DNA from: Hyphomicrobiales bacterium
Lineage (GTDB): Bacteria; Pseudomonadota; Alphaproteobacteria; Rhizobiales; Rhizobiaceae
Length of the DNA: 64,000 bases
Assembly (NCBI GenBank): GCA_900467685.1
Contig: UBQX01000005.1
Location: 1 to 64,000, forward strand
Direction of reading: 5' to 3'
Below, piece by piece: positions 41,017 to 50,397 of the stretch; position 1 is the first letter of the stretch; the number at the start of each line of letters is the position of its first letter. The notes under the pieces were generated by a model. The model was not told where the DNA came from. It did not search any database and was given only the letters and a program-made list of their open reading frames with translations. A program made the position numbers and the translations under genes.

Positions 41017-43332
41017 ATGCGCATCGTTTGCATCGGCGGAGGCCCGGCTGGTCTCTATTTCGGACTTCTGATGAAGAAGCTTCATCCCACCCACGACATC
41101 ACCGTGGTGGAGCGCAACCGTCCTTACGACACGTTCGGCTGGGGCGTCGTCTTCTCCGACCAGACCATGCAGTCCATGCGCATCTGGGACCCGGAAAGTG
41201 CGGCCGAGATCGAGGATTCGTTCAACCATTGGGACGATATCGAGCTGCTCTTCAAGGGCACGCGCCAGCGCACCTCCGGCCACGGCTTCGTCGGCATCGG
41301 CCGCAAGAAGCTCTTGAACATCCTTCAGGCCCGCTGCGAGGCGCTCGGCGTCGAACTCAGGTTCGAGACGGATGTCGACAGCGACCTCGATTTCCCCGAT
41401 GCCGATCTCGTCATTGCTTCCGACGGCCTGAACTCGAAGATCCGCAACAAATATGCCGAGATCTTCCAGCCCGACATGGTGGTTCGTCCCAACCGCTATA
41501 TCTGGCTCGGCACCAACAAGCTCTATGATGCCTTCACCTTCGATTTCCGCAAGACGGATCACGGCTGGTTCCAGGCGCATATCTACAAGTTCGACGACAA
41601 GACCTCGACCTTCATCGTCGAGACGACGGAAGAGGCCTATCAGGCCCACAAGCTCGGCGAGATGTCGCAGGACGAGTCGATCAAGTTCTGCGAAAACCTC
41701 TTCGCCGAAAGCCTTGAAGGTTCGTCGCTGATGACGAACGCCCGCCACATGCGCGGCTCGGCCTGGCTGAATTTCAGCCGCCTGATCTGCGGCAAGTGGA
41801 GCCATTTCAACGGCAATTCGCATGTCGTGCTGATGGGCGACGCCGCTCACACGGCCCATTTCGCCATCGGTTCGGGAACCAAGCTCGCCATTGACGATGC
41901 CATTGAACTGGCCAACCAGTTCAACATTGCCGGCCATGGCAAGGAAGCGATCCCCGGCGTTCTGGCGACCTACGAGGAAATCCGGCGCGTCGATGTCGCG
42001 CGCATCCAGAATGCGGCGCGCAACGCGATGGAATGGTTCGAGGTCGTCGGCCATCGCTATGCCGACACGCTGGAACCGGAACAGTTCATGTATTCCATGC
42101 TGACCCGCTCGCAGCGCATCAGCCACGAGAACCTGCGCCTGCGCGACAAGACGTGGCTCGAAGGCTACGAGCGCTGGTTCGCCGCCAAGCAGGGCCTCAA
42201 TGTCCAGGAGGGCGAGCGCTGCCTGCCGCCGATGTTCACGCCCTATAAGGTGCGCGGCCTGACGCTGCCGAACCGTATCGTCGTGTCGCCCATGGCCATG
42301 TATTCGGCCAAGGACGGCCTGCTTGACGACTTCCACATGGTGCATCTCGGCAGCCGCGCGCTCGGCGGCGCGGGCCTCGTGTTCGCCGAAATGACCTGCG
42401 TGTCGCCCGATGCGCGCATCACCCCCGGCTGCCTTGGCATCTGGAACGATGAGCAGATGGAAGGCTGGAAGCGGCTTGTCGCTTTCGTTCACGGCAATTC
42501 CAATGCCAAGGTTGCCATGCAGCTTGGCCATGCGGGTCGCAAGGGCGCGACCAAGGTTGCCTGGGAAGGCATCGACCAGCCGCTGGAAAGCGGCGACTGG
42601 CCGCTTCTCTCGGCCTCGGCGCTGCCTTACCTCAAGCACAGCAAGGTGCCGAAGGCGATGGACCGGGCCGATATGGACCGCGTCAAGGCCGATTTCGTCG
42701 CCGCCACCAAGCGCGCGGTTGAGGCCGGCGTCGACTGGCTCGAGTTCCACGCCGCTCACGGCTACCTGCTCTCCAGCTTCCTGTCGCCGCTCACCAACCG
42801 GCGCGAGGACGAATATGGCGGCAGCCACGAGAACCGGGCGCGCTATCCGCTCGAAGTGTTCCGCGCCGTGCGCGAAGCCTGGCCGGCCGACAAGCCGATC
42901 TCGGTGCGCCTCTCCTGCCATGACTGGTTCGAGGGCGGCAACACGCCGGACGATGCCGCGATCTTTGCGCAGATGTTCAAGGATGCCGGCGCCGACCTCA
43001 TCGACTGCTCGTCGGGTCAGGTGTGGAAGGAAGAACAGCCGGTCTATGGGCGCCTCTTCCAGACGCCCTTCTCCGACAAGATCCGCAACGAGATCCATGT
43101 TCCGACCATTGCGGTGGGTGCGATCTCGGAAGCCGACCATGCCAACTCCGTGATCGCCGCCGGCCGTGCCGACCTCTGCGCTGTCGCCCGTCCGCATCTC
43201 GCAGACCCGGCCTGGGCGCTGCACGAGGCGGCCAAGATCGGCCTGAAGAACGTGGCTTGGCCCAAGCAGTATGTGTCGGGCAAGTATCAGTACGAGGCGA
43301 ACCTCGCCCGTGCCGCAACGCCGGCGAAGTGA
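41017..43332 (+). CDS. 2-Aminobenzoyl-CoA monooxygenase/reductase-like bifunctional flavoenzyme
   Basis: The 771-residue fusion has two parts. Residues 1-400 form a hydroxybenzoate-hydroxylase-type FAD monooxygenase ([38 protein letters not shown]-like block [20 protein letters not shown]). Residues about 405-765 form an old-yellow-enzyme domain ([54 protein letters not shown]). This domain pair is characteristic of 2-aminobenzoyl-CoA monooxygenase/reductase, which hydroxylates and then hydrogenates anthraniloyl-CoA in the aerobic CoA pathway. Proteins with only the first part are salicylyl-CoA 5-hydroxylases. It leads an operon with SDR, thioesterase and RidA. GAAGGGAACGAGAAC precedes the ATG. 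Confidence 0.88.
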   Translation: MRIVCIGGGPAGLYFGLLMKKLHPTHDITVVERNRPYDTFGWGVVFSDQTMQSMRIWDPESAAEIEDSFNHWDDIELLFKGTRQRTSGHGFVGIGRKKLLNILQARCEALGVELRFETDVDSDLDFPDADLVIASDGLNSKIRNKYAEIFQPDMVVRPNRYIWLGTNKLYDAFTFDFRKTDHGWFQAHIYKFDDKTSTFIVETTEEAYQAHKLGEMSQDESIKFCENLFAESLEGSSLMTNARHMRGSAWLNFSRLICGKWSHFNGNSHVVLMGDAAHTAHFAIGSGTKLAIDDAIELANQFNIAGHGKEAIPGVLATYEEIRRVDVARIQNAARNAMEWFEVVGHRYADTLEPEQFMYSMLTRSQRISHENLRLRDKTWLEGYERWFAAKQGLNVQEGERCLPPMFTPYKVRGLTLPNRIVVSPMAMYSAKDGLLDDFHMVHLGSRALGGAGLVFAEMTCVSPDARITPGCLGIWNDEQMEGWKRLVAFVHGNSNAKVAMQLGHAGRKGATKVAWEGIDQPLESGDWPLLSASALPYLKHSKVPKAMDRADMDRVKADFVAATKRAVEAGVDWLEFHAAHGYLLSSFLSPLTNRREDEYGGSHENRARYPLEVFRAVREAWPADKPISVRLSCHDWFEGGNTPDDAAIFAQMFKDAGADLIDCSSGQVWKEEQPVYGRLFQTPFSDKIRNEIHVPTIAVGAISEADHANSVIAAGRADLCAVARPHLADPAWALHEAAKIGLKNVAWPKQYVSGKYQYEANLARAATPAK

Positions 43333-43339
43333 GGCTGTC

Positions 43340-44125
43340 GTGGTCGGATCGCTCGAAAACAGGCACGTTCTCGTCACCGGTGCCGGCAGCGGCATCGGGG
43401 CGGCCATTGCCCGGCGACTGTCGGGCGAGGGCGCGCTGCTGACGCTGGCCGGACGGCGGGCCGAACCGCTGGATGCGCTGGCGCAAGAGCTTGGCCTTGA
43501 GCGGACGTTGGCTGTCTCGGGCGTCGATGTGACCGATGCGGCAGCGATTGCGCGCGGCTTCGAGGCGGCGCGGGCCAAGTTCGGCCCGGTCTCGATCCTC
43601 GTCAACAATGCCGGCGAGGCCCCGAGCGCGCCGTTCGAAAAGACCGAACTCGACCTTTGGGAAAAGGTCATCGGGGTCGATCTGACGGGCGTGTTCAATG
43701 TGACGAAGGCGGCACTGGCGGACCTTAAAGCCTTCGGCAAGGGCGCGCGCATCGTCAACATTGCCTCGACGGCTGGCCTCACGGGCTATGCCTACGTCTC
43801 GGCCTATTGCGCCGCCAAGCATGGCGTTGTCGGGCTGACGCGGGCGCTGGCGCTGGAACTGGCGAAAACCGGTGTGACGGTGAATGCCGTCTGCCCCGGC
43901 TTTACCGACACACCGATCATCGCCCGCTCGGTCGAGGCGATAGTCGCCAAGACCGGCCGGACGGCGGATGCCGCCTTGGCCGAGTTTACGAAACACAATC
44001 CGCAAGGCCGGCTGGTTGATCCTGCCGAGGTGGCCGACACGGTCGCCTGGCTTTGCGGACCGGCAGCGCAATCGATCAACGGTCAGGCCATCGCGGTCGC
44101 CGGTGGCGAAGTGCTGGCGGGATGA
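43340..44125 (+). CDS. SDR family dehydrogenase (3-hydroxyacyl-CoA dehydrogenase-like)
   Basis: The 261-residue short-chain dehydrogenase has the cofactor loop VLVTGAGSGIGAAIARRL. An Arg-rich AGRRAEPLD favours NADP. It also has ILVNNAGEAPSAPF and catalytic Ser/Tyr/Lys in IVNIASTAGLTGYAYVSAYCAAK, and ends in SINGQAIAVAGGEV. It starts at GTG 43340, 5 nt after GAGG, only 7 nt beyond the flavoenzyme stop. In aminobenzoyl-CoA clusters such an SDR is expected to oxidise a ring-derived 3-hydroxyacyl-CoA, which is inference from position. Confidence 0.88.
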   Translation: MVGSLENRHVLVTGAGSGIGAAIARRLSGEGALLTLAGRRAEPLDALAQELGLERTLAVSGVDVTDAAAIARGFEAARAKFGPVSILVNNAGEAPSAPFEKTELDLWEKVIGVDLTGVFNVTKAALADLKAFGKGARIVNIASTAGLTGYAYVSAYCAAKHGVVGLTRALALELAKTGVTVNAVCPGFTDTPIIARSVEAIVAKTGRTADAALAEFTKHNPQGRLVDPAEVADTVAWLCGPAAQSINGQAIAVAGGEVLAG

Positions 44126-44202
44126 AGACACAAGCAATTCCAGAAAAAGTGTCGAGCGGTTTTTCGTCCGGAATTGCGCAAGAATAGAGAAGGGGAGAGC
44201 TC

Positions 44203-44622
44203 ATGCCATTCAAGATATCCAAGCCGATGCGCTTCGGCGATTGCGATCTGACCGGGATCGCCTATCACCCGGCCTATCTGTCCTATCTGGTGGACGTCAA
44301 CGAGGCGATGTTTGCCTCCTTCGGCATCACCTGGAAGGAGATCATGTTCGAGCGCCGTCTCGGCCTGCCGACCGTGACCATGAACCTGCAATTCATCAAG
44401 CCGGCCGTCTATGGCGACATTCTGGACTTCTCCGTCCATGTGCGCGCCATCGGCCGCTCGTCGCTGGACCTCGAGACCGATGTCCGCGTCGGCGAGGACA
44501 TGATCTGGACGGTGCGCCAGCGCATCGTTTTGACCTCCACCGAAGACCACAAATCCCGCGCCTGGCCGGACGATATCCGCGCTGGCCTCACACGCTATCT
44601 GGAGCCAAAAGATGCTGCATGA
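44203..44622 (+). CDS. Acyl-CoA thioesterase (4HBT hot-dog family)
   Basis: The 139-residue hot-dog protein has RFGDCDLTGIAYHPAYLSYLVD near the start, with the catalytic Asp in the D-x-D-x-x-G pattern of 4-hydroxybenzoyl-CoA thioesterases. VTMNLQFIKPAVYGDIL follows. It would release CoA from an aromatic or ring-derived thioester and prevent CoA trapping. It lies 77 nt after the SDR and overlaps the RidA gene by 11 nt. AAGGGGAGAGCTC precedes the ATG. Confidence 0.88.
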   Translation: MPFKISKPMRFGDCDLTGIAYHPAYLSYLVDVNEAMFASFGITWKEIMFERRLGLPTVTMNLQFIKPAVYGDILDFSVHVRAIGRSSLDLETDVRVGEDMIWTVRQRIVLTSTEDHKSRAWPDDIRAGLTRYLEPKDAA

Positions 44623-45010
44623 AATCATTCAACCCGATGGCTGGGCAAAGCCGGTCGGCTATTCCAACGGCATTTCCGCGCGCGGCCGCATCGTGCAGGT
44701 CGGCGGCCAGGTCGGCTGGGACGAGAACTGCCTGTTCCATTCCGACGACTTCGTCGATCAGGTCCGCCAGACGCTGATCAACATCGTCAGCGTTCTGGAA
44801 AAGGCCGACGCCAAGCCGGAACATCTGATCCAGATGACGTGGTATTTCACCGACCGTGAGGCCTACAAGTCGCGGATGAAGGAAATCGGCGCCGCCTATC
44901 GCGAGATCATCGGCCGCCACTTCCCGCCGATGGCCGCCGTTCAGGTCGTGGCGCTGATGGAAGACCGCGCGAAGGTGGAAATCCAGGCACTGGCTGTCGT
45001 TCCGGATTGA
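44612..45010 (+). CDS. RidA family imine/enamine deaminase
   Basis: The 132-residue RidA/YjgF-fold protein has GRIVQVGGQVGWDENC, LINIVSVLEKADAKPEHLIQMTWYF and a C-terminal DRAKVEIQALAVVPD. The family hydrolyses enamine/imine intermediates; the conserved Arg of canonical RidA near position 105 appears replaced, since the segment reads MAAVQVVALMEDRAK. In this operon it probably deaminates the 2-amino-enoyl-CoA formed from 2-aminobenzoyl-CoA. It is translationally coupled to the thioesterase. Confidence 0.85.
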   Translation: MLHEIIQPDGWAKPVGYSNGISARGRIVQVGGQVGWDENCLFHSDDFVDQVRQTLINIVSVLEKADAKPEHLIQMTWYFTDREAYKSRMKEIGAAYREIIGRHFPPMAAVQVVALMEDRAKVEIQALAVVPD

Positions 45011-45029
45011 GGAACTCAGGGAGAGGTTC

Positions 45030-45126
45030 CCCCTCCGGCTGCCGCCACCTCCCCCACAAGGGGGGAGGCGGATGTGGCACCACGGTCACTCTCCCTCCCC
45101 CTTGTGGGGAGGGTTGGGGAGGGGCC
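45030..45126. repeat. C/T-rich intergenic repeat, family C, copy 2
   Basis: It contains CACCTCCCCCACAAGGGGGG and, from 45077, CACCACGGTCACTCTCCCTC through CTTGTGGGGAGGGTTGGGGA. The second part is the inverted copy of 40158-40207. It separates the RidA gene from the cupin gene. Confidence 0.8.
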
Positions 45127-45200
45127 TTTCTCAAAAGCCAAGAACAAATAATTCCATCCCCGTGGAAGTGCATAAACCACTCAAATCCCAGGAGGAAACC

Positions 45201-45626
45201 ATGTCCAATACCGTCATGCCCGTCATCACCCGCAAGGGCCAGGAAGACAACAATACCGGACAGTCCGGCGGCTGCGTTCGCATTTCGGGCGTCGGCCCGC
45301 AGCACACGCCGGCCACCAAGATCTGGTTCGGCAAGGTCTCCAACGATCCGGGCTATCGCTCCTATCCGCATCACCATGGCGAAGCCGAAACCGGCGGCTA
45401 TGTGCTGAAGGGCAAGGCGCGCATCTATTTCGGCGAGAACTGGCAGGAATATCTCGACATGGAAGAAGGCGACTTCATCTTCGTGCCACCCCACTGGCCG
45501 CATATCGAAGTCAACATGTCGACCACGGAAGAGCTGGTCTGGATGACCACGCGCACGCCGGACAATATCGTCATCAACCTGCCGGATGTGGACGATTCGA
45601 TCCTCGTCGGTTTCCGGCGCGCCTGA
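45201..45626 (+). CDS. Cupin domain protein
   Basis: The 141-residue single cupin has metal-binding motif 1 in YRSYPHHHGEAETGGYVLKG (H-H-H...E) and motif 2 in FIFVPPHWPHIEVN. That gives a full set of His/Glu ligands and suggests a mononuclear metal enzyme or an oxidoreductase/isomerase accessory. It starts after AGGAGGAAACC and overlaps the FAH-family gene by one base (TGATG). The tight coupling implies they act in sequence; the reaction is not known. Confidence 0.85.
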   Translation: MSNTVMPVITRKGQEDNNTGQSGGCVRISGVGPQHTPATKIWFGKVSNDPGYRSYPHHHGEAETGGYVLKGKARIYFGENWQEYLDMEEGDFIFVPPHWPHIEVNMSTTEELVWMTTRTPDNIVINLPDVDDSILVGFRRA

Positions 45627-46474
45627 TGAAGCTCCTGCGTCATGGCCCGGCGGGCGCCGAGAAACCCGCCCTTCTCGATCACGACGGCAAGGTCCGCGAC
45701 CTGTCGGGCGTCGTCGCCGATCTCGGCGGCGAGGTCCTTTCGGATGCGAGCCTTTCGCGCATCGCCGCCATCGACCCGAAGACCCTGCCGGAGGTTTCCC
45801 CCGGCAGGATCGGTCCCTGTGTGGCCGGCACGCGCAAGTTCATCTGCGTCGGCCTCAACTACAGCGACCACGCCAAGGAAACCGGCAAGGCGCCGCCGGA
45901 AGAGCCGATCCTGTTCATGAAGGCGACCAGCGCCATCATCGGCCCGAATGACGACGTGGAAATTCCGCGCGGCTCGCTCAAGGCCGACTGGGAAGTCGAA
46001 CTCGGCATCGTCATCGGCACACGGGCGAAATATGTCAGCGAGGACAAGGCACTCGACCATGTCGCCGGCTATTGCGTCGTCAACGATGTCTCCGAACGTG
46101 CCTTCCAGTCGGAGCGCGGCGGCCAGTGGACGAAGGGCAAGAGCCACGACACGTTCGGCCCCATCGGGCCTTATCTCGTCACGCGCGACGAGGTGCCGGA
46201 CCCGCAGAACCTTGCGCTCTGGCTCGATGTCGACGGCGTGCGCCGCCAGACCGGCACCACCGCCAACATGATCTTCGGCGTTCGCCATCTGGTGAGCTAT
46301 ATCAGCCAGTTCATGACGCTGGAGCCCGGCGACATCATCGCCACCGGCACGCCGCCCGGCGTCGGCCTCGGCATCAAGCCCGAGCCGGTCTTCCTCAAGG
46401 CCGGCCAGGTCATGACGCTGGGCATCGAGGGGCTGGGCGACCAGCGCCAGAAAACCATTGAAGCGAGGGACTAA
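45626..46474 (+). CDS. Fumarylacetoacetate hydrolase family protein
   Basis: The 282-residue FAH-fold hydrolase has CVGLNYSDHAKETGKAPPEEP, LFMKATSAIIGPND and DWEVELGIVIG (metal Asp/Glu). The C-terminal FMTLEPGDIIATGTPPGVGLG is the hallmark of 2-hydroxyhepta-diene-dioate isomerase/decarboxylase or acylpyruvase relatives. It would hydrolyse or decarboxylate a ring-cleavage dioxo acid late in the pathway. It is coupled to the cupin gene upstream and followed 4 nt later by an SDR. Confidence 0.9.
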   Translation: MKLLRHGPAGAEKPALLDHDGKVRDLSGVVADLGGEVLSDASLSRIAAIDPKTLPEVSPGRIGPCVAGTRKFICVGLNYSDHAKETGKAPPEEPILFMKATSAIIGPNDDVEIPRGSLKADWEVELGIVIGTRAKYVSEDKALDHVAGYCVVNDVSERAFQSERGGQWTKGKSHDTFGPIGPYLVTRDEVPDPQNLALWLDVDGVRRQTGTTANMIFGVRHLVSYISQFMTLEPGDIIATGTPPGVGLGIKPEPVFLKAGQVMTLGIEGLGDQRQKTIEARD

Positions 46475-46478
46475 TGCC

Positions 46479-47261
46479 ATGAGCGATTTTGCAGGCAAGC
46501 TGGTCATCGTCACTGGCGGCGCGCGCGGGCAGGGCGAGGCAGAAATCCGCCTCTTCGCCTCGAAGGGTGCTGCCGTCATTATCGCCGATGTCCTCGTGGA
46601 CGAGGGCGAGGCGCTGGCTGCGGAACTGACGAAGGAGGGCAAGCAAGCCTGCTTCATCCGCCTCGATGTGACGGACCCGGCCAGCTGGGCCGCCGTCATC
46701 GATCTGGCGAAGTCGTGGAAGGGCCGGCTCGACGTGCTGGTGAACAATGCCGGCATCATCAACCGGACGCTGGTCGAAACGACGTCGCTCGAAGCCTGGG
46801 AACGCGTGCTGCGCGTCAACCTCACCGGCTCCTTCCTCGGCATCCAGGCGGCAAGCCACTTGATGGGAGAGACCGGCGGCGGCGCGATCGTCAACATCTC
46901 GTCCAACAGCGGCTATTCCGGCCATTACGACCCGGCTTATACGGCCAGCAAATGGGGGCTTCGCGGCCTGACCAAGAGTGCGGCCATGGAGCTTGCGCCA
47001 AAGAATATCCGCGTCAACGCCGTCTGCCCCGGCCTCGTTGTGACGGGCCTCAACGCCTCAAGCCCGCATCTGAAGCCGATGATCGGCATCACGCCGCTCA
47101 AGCGTCCCGGCAAGCCGGAAGAGATCGCCGATCTGGTGTTCTTCCTCTCCTCGGATGCTTCGAGCTTCATCACCGGCGAGGACTTTGTCATCGACGGCGG
47201 CTTCACAGCGGGTGCCGCCTATCGCCGCGTCGCCACGGAGACCGGAATTTTCCCGGAATAA
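46479..47261 (+). CDS. SDR family oxidoreductase
   Basis: The 260-residue classical SDR has the cofactor loop LVIVTGGARGQGEAEIRLFASKG, an Asp in VIIADVLVDEG favouring NAD, LVNNAGIINRTLVE, and catalytic residues in IVNISSNSGYSGHYDPAYTASKW. The end is SSFITGEDFVIDGGFTAG. It is the last gene of the cupin-FAH-SDR operon, with GCGAGGGACTA before the ATG. A hairpin terminator follows. It probably oxidises or reduces a hydroxy acid intermediate; the substrate is unknown. Confidence 0.88.
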   Translation: MSDFAGKLVIVTGGARGQGEAEIRLFASKGAAVIIADVLVDEGEALAAELTKEGKQACFIRLDVTDPASWAAVIDLAKSWKGRLDVLVNNAGIINRTLVETTSLEAWERVLRVNLTGSFLGIQAASHLMGETGGGAIVNISSNSGYSGHYDPAYTASKWGLRGLTKSAAMELAPKNIRVNAVCPGLVVTGLNASSPHLKPMIGITPLKRPGKPEEIADLVFFLSSDASSFITGEDFVIDGGFTAGAAYRRVATETGIFPE

Positions 47262-47289
47262 GTGTCCGGCACGGAAGCAGACAGATCTA

Positions 47290-47318
47290 GGCCGGCGCCG
47301 TACGGGCGTCGGCCTTTT
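47290..47318 (+). terminator. Intrinsic terminator of the cupin-FAH-SDR operon
   Basis: GGCCGGCGCC and GGGCGTCGGCC pair around a short loop and run into TTTTCGTTT, 28 nt past the SDR stop. Confidence 0.75.
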
Positions 47319-47434
47319 CGTTTCTGGCGCAGCAAAACTCAACCTGGACGAGATATCGGAGCCAGAATTTCAGCAATCCTAAAGGATTTCCGGGCAAGGG
47401 TAGCAGGGCAAGACCTATTTGCTTTGGGTAGAAG

Positions 47435-48481
47435 ATGCTCTCGACCGGCTTTTTCAGAGCGGAGACCGCAGCGGCAGCACGCTGCTCTTCAACGCGCGTC
47501 GAGAACGAGCGAACCTGGCTTCCGCTTCTTGTCACCGTTACGCTTTACACGCTGGGAGCTGGCGTTCTGGACCCGGACGCCTATTGGCATATCGTGGCGA
47601 CGACGACCTCGGAAATGCTGGTCTTTTCGCTCGCCTTCCTCCTTTTGGCGCTCTGTGCGGAAGGGCTGCTGAAGGCCCCGGACAGGCCGCTGGGTCTGGT
47701 GTTCGACAAGGTCCGGAGCAAAGGGCAGTTCATTGCCGGCGGGCTCATCATGTTCATCATGGGCCTGAGCGCGTACACGACCTACAAGATCAACATTCCC
47801 GACATCATGCCCTTCTACGCCGACCCCTATCTGGCGGATATCGACCGCTATTTCTACGGACGCAACGCATGGCGGGCGATGCATGAAGTGCCCCCGCAAG
47901 TCGGCATGATCGTCGATGTCTTCTATACGCGGGTCTGGCCTGCCGTCCTGCTTTTCTGCGTCCTGGGCGCCCTGGCCTTTGTCGAAGGCGCAAGGCTGCA
48001 GCGCTATGCATGGGGCCTGTTCTTCGTCTATGCTGTGATGGGCACGCTGATGGCGACCTTGTTTTCGTCCGTCGGACCGATCTTCTACGCGGACTTCTAT
48101 CCCGGCACCGGGCAATTCCTGCATATCAAGCCGGCCATTGTGAACAATCCATATATTTCCAACATCTCCGATTATGCGGATTATCTGCTGCAGACCTATC
48201 GCAACAAGCAATACATGTTTGCCTCGGGCATTTCCGCCTTCCCAAGCGTGCATGTGGCCGTCGCGACCCTGGCCGCCTGGTTCATGACCAGCTTCGGCCG
48301 CAAATGGGCCGCGCTCGGCTGGACCAATGCCGTCATCATCCAGTACGGCTCGATCTATAGCGGCTGGCACTATGCCATCGATGGCGACGTGTCCCTGATC
48401 TTCGTCAGCGCCTGCTGGATCGGCTTGAGCCGCTTTTATGGCCTGCCGCTGATGGCGCCCCCCGACAACCAGCGGGGCTGA
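47435..48481 (+). CDS. PAP2-superfamily membrane phosphatase/phosphotransferase (inositolphosphotransferase-like)
   Basis: The 348-residue integral membrane protein has about six hydrophobic segments. It shows the PAP2_3/Aur1-like motifs AFPSVHVAVATLAAW (first catalytic His) and IYSGWHYAIDGDVS (second His and Asp). This group transfers or removes phosphoryl head groups, for instance in sphingolipid or phospholipid synthesis; sphingolipid-like use is only a possibility here. It is a stand-alone gene. The start at 47435 has only a weak GGGTAGAAG site. Confidence 0.82.
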   Translation: MLSTGFFRAETAAAARCSSTRVENERTWLPLLVTVTLYTLGAGVLDPDAYWHIVATTTSEMLVFSLAFLLLALCAEGLLKAPDRPLGLVFDKVRSKGQFIAGGLIMFIMGLSAYTTYKINIPDIMPFYADPYLADIDRYFYGRNAWRAMHEVPPQVGMIVDVFYTRVWPAVLLFCVLGALAFVEGARLQRYAWGLFFVYAVMGTLMATLFSSVGPIFYADFYPGTGQFLHIKPAIVNNPYISNISDYADYLLQTYRNKQYMFASGISAFPSVHVAVATLAAWFMTSFGRKWAALGWTNAVIIQYGSIYSGWHYAIDGDVSLIFVSACWIGLSRFYGLPLMAPPDNQRG

Positions 48482-48496
48482 TTTCCGGGCAGGGCG

Positions 48497-48892
48497 TTAC
48501 GCCTTCAGGGCTTCGTCGGCAACGACGCCCCGCCCGCTGACATCCCAATGTTCGATATGCTTGTAGATGATCACCTTGTGCTTCAGCAGATCGCTGTGCG
48601 TCTTGCAGAAATCTTCAAGGGTGGGGCGTTCGGAGATCAGTTCCACGCACATCGTGAGTTCCGGATTGGGGATCTCGAAGCCGTCATCCTGGACCTTGCC
48701 GTGATTGGAATAGCCGAAATGCGTGTGGTGGGCGATGGCGTTCATGATGCCATGGGCCTTGGCCTGCATGACCAGCTCACGGTAAAGCGGCCGGGCGGAA
48801 AACCACGAGCCTTTGCCCGGCATCTTCTCGCGCGGCTTCATGTAGATGCGAACCATGCCGATTTCACGCGACGATAGCTGGCTTTGCGTCAT
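48497..48892 (-). CDS. DUF190 family protein
   Basis: The 131-residue soluble protein has [30 protein letters not shown] and a P-II-like alpha/beta pattern with [16 protein letters not shown], matching DUF190. DUF190 genes are often found with fluoride exporters under fluoride riboswitches. Here the ATG overlaps the ClC-type gene stop (ATGA), and the riboswitch heads the operon. A regulatory or ion-sensing role in fluoride resistance is the natural inference. Confidence 0.85.
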   Translation of the reverse strand: MTQSQLSSREIGMVRIYMKPREKMPGKGSWFSARPLYRELVMQAKAHGIMNAIAHHTHFGYSNHGKVQDDGFEIPNPELTMCVELISERPTLEDFCKTHSDLLKHKVIIYKHIEHWDVSGRGVVADEALKA

Positions 48893-50307
48893 GGTGCAGG
48901 ACCTTCCGTGTGCTTGTCTGGAGCGTTGATGGGCCGCAGGCGGCGGCTTCCGATGAGATCGCCGAGCCCCGCACCCCTGATGTCGCGGGCGTGGCGGACG
49001 GCGGTGCCGGGCGGGATGTCATTGGCGGCGGCCGATTTGGGAACACCGATGCGCTGCGACAGGTAGATGCTGGAATGCCCGCTGAAGAGGTAGGCCACAA
49101 AGCAGGCAACGGCGATGTAGACCGAATGCGTGGCGCCGAAGAGTTCGATGCCCATGATCATGCAGGCAAGCGGCGTGTTGGTGGCGCCGGCAAACACGGC
49201 GACGAAGCCAAGGCCCGCCATCAGGTCCGGCGGCGCGCCGAGAATGCCGGCCAGCGCGCTGCCAAGCGCCGCGCCAATGAAGAACAGCGGCGTCACCTCG
49301 CCGCCCTTGAAGCCGGCGCTCAAGGTCACGATGGTGAAGAGCCCCTTCCACGCCCAGCTCCAGTAGTCGATATGGTCGGGACGAAAGAAGCTCAGGATGG
49401 TGACGTCGCCCGGGTTAGGCGACCAGACGCCAAGGCCGAGATATTCGCGGGTTCCCAGCGCATAGGTGAGACCGATGAGGATGACGCTGGCAAGAACGGG
49501 CCGGAGCGGCGCGTAGGGCAGGATCGCCTTGTAGACGGAGGAGGCGGCATGGGAGAATTCCGCAAAGAGATGCGCGGCCACGCCGAAGGCCACGCCCGCG
49601 ATGACCACCTTGATCATCAGGAGGGGATCGAGATGGAAGCCGGCGCCTTCGCCCGGCCCGCCGAGATAGGAAATCGCATAGTGGACATGGCCGATGCCCC
49701 AGGCATGGCAGGTCCAGTCCGCGACGACCGCCGCCAGAAGCGACGGCAGCAGCGCCTCATATTGCATCCGGCCGATGGTCAGGACTTCGAGCGCAAACAC
49801 CGCGCCCGCGATGGGCGTGCCGAATACGGCCCCGAAGCCGGCGGCAATGCCCGCCATCAGCAGAATGCGCGTGTCGGCCGGCGTCAGTTTGAAGAGCTTG
49901 CCGAAGGCGCTGGCCAGACTGCCGCCCAGCTGGACGGCGGTTCCCTCGCGCCCGGCAGAACCGCCCACCAGATGCGTGAGCACGGTCGTGACGAGGATGA
50001 AGGGAGCCATGCGCAAGGGCACGCCGCCGCCCGGCTCGTGGATCTGCTCAACGATCAGGTTGTTGCCACCCTCCGCCGACTTGCCGAACCGGCCATAGGC
50101 CCAGACCATGGCAAAGCCGGCAACCGGCATGCAGAAGATCAGCCAGGGAAATGAAAAACGCAGCTCCGTCGCCCTGTCGAGGCTCCAGAGGAAGAGGGCA
50201 ACCAGCGAGCCGGCGACGACCGCCATGGGAACGACGACAGCAACCCATTTTGCGAGGCTGCGGGCCTGCTGAAGACGAAGGCCGAAAACCGATGCGGGCG
50301 TCATCAT
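48889..50307 (-). CDS. ClC-family fluoride/proton antiporter (ClC-F type)
   Basis: The 472-residue membrane protein has the ClC architecture. The helix-N anion motif is [21 protein letters not shown]; Thr after GREG, instead of Pro, is common in the fluoride-specific ClC-F branch. [18 protein letters not shown] and [23 protein letters not shown] follow. It would expel fluoride in exchange for protons. Assignment to fluoride rests mainly on the upstream fluoride riboswitch and the DUF190 partner. The first ATG, 50307, overlaps the stop of a 21-codon leader frame. Confidence 0.9.
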   Translation of the reverse strand: MMTPASVFGLRLQQARSLAKWVAVVVPMAVVAGSLVALFLWSLDRATELRFSFPWLIFCMPVAGFAMVWAYGRFGKSAEGGNNLIVEQIHEPGGGVPLRMAPFILVTTVLTHLVGGSAGREGTAVQLGGSLASAFGKLFKLTPADTRILLMAGIAAGFGAVFGTPIAGAVFALEVLTIGRMQYEALLPSLLAAVVADWTCHAWGIGHVHYAISYLGGPGEGAGFHLDPLLMIKVVIAGVAFGVAAHLFAEFSHAASSVYKAILPYAPLRPVLASVILIGLTYALGTREYLGLGVWSPNPGDVTILSFFRPDHIDYWSWAWKGLFTIVTLSAGFKGGEVTPLFFIGAALGSALAGILGAPPDLMAGLGFVAVFAGATNTPLACMIMGIELFGATHSVYIAVACFVAYLFSGHSSIYLSQRIGVPKSAAANDIPPGTAVRHARDIRGAGLGDLIGSRRLRPINAPDKHTEGPAP

Positions 50308-50369
50308 AGCGACGCTCCGACATGGACCATGATACCGGCCAGAAAGGGTGAAACGAGAATTCCAGACAC
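50304..50369 (-). CDS. 21-residue hydrophobic leader peptide upstream of the ClC-F gene
   Basis: Between riboswitch and antiporter a GTG at 50369 opens a frame beginning [15 protein letters not shown] and ending HVGASL before TGA at 50304. AAGGAG (50377-50382) lies 7 nt before the GTG, a far better site than most in the window. The stop overlaps the antiporter start (CTATGATG). The peptide is hydrophobic enough to span a membrane. It may be a translational coupler or a small membrane protein in its own right. Expression is not proven. Confidence 0.5.
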   Translation of the reverse strand: MSGILVSPFLAGIMVHVGASL

Positions 50370-50397
50370 GACTCTACTCCTTCGCGTGTTGCGCGTT

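Noticed and set aside
41017-43332. Annotation as a salicylyl-CoA 5-hydroxylase
   Set aside because: The C-terminal old-yellow-enzyme domain is present, which distinguishes the aminobenzoyl-CoA monooxygenase/reductase from the shorter hydroxylase.
40957-43782. Minus-strand open frame of 941 codons opposite the aminobenzoyl-CoA enzyme
   Set aside because: It covers two well-supported plus-strand genes and shows no family motif; long antisense frames are expected at this GC content.
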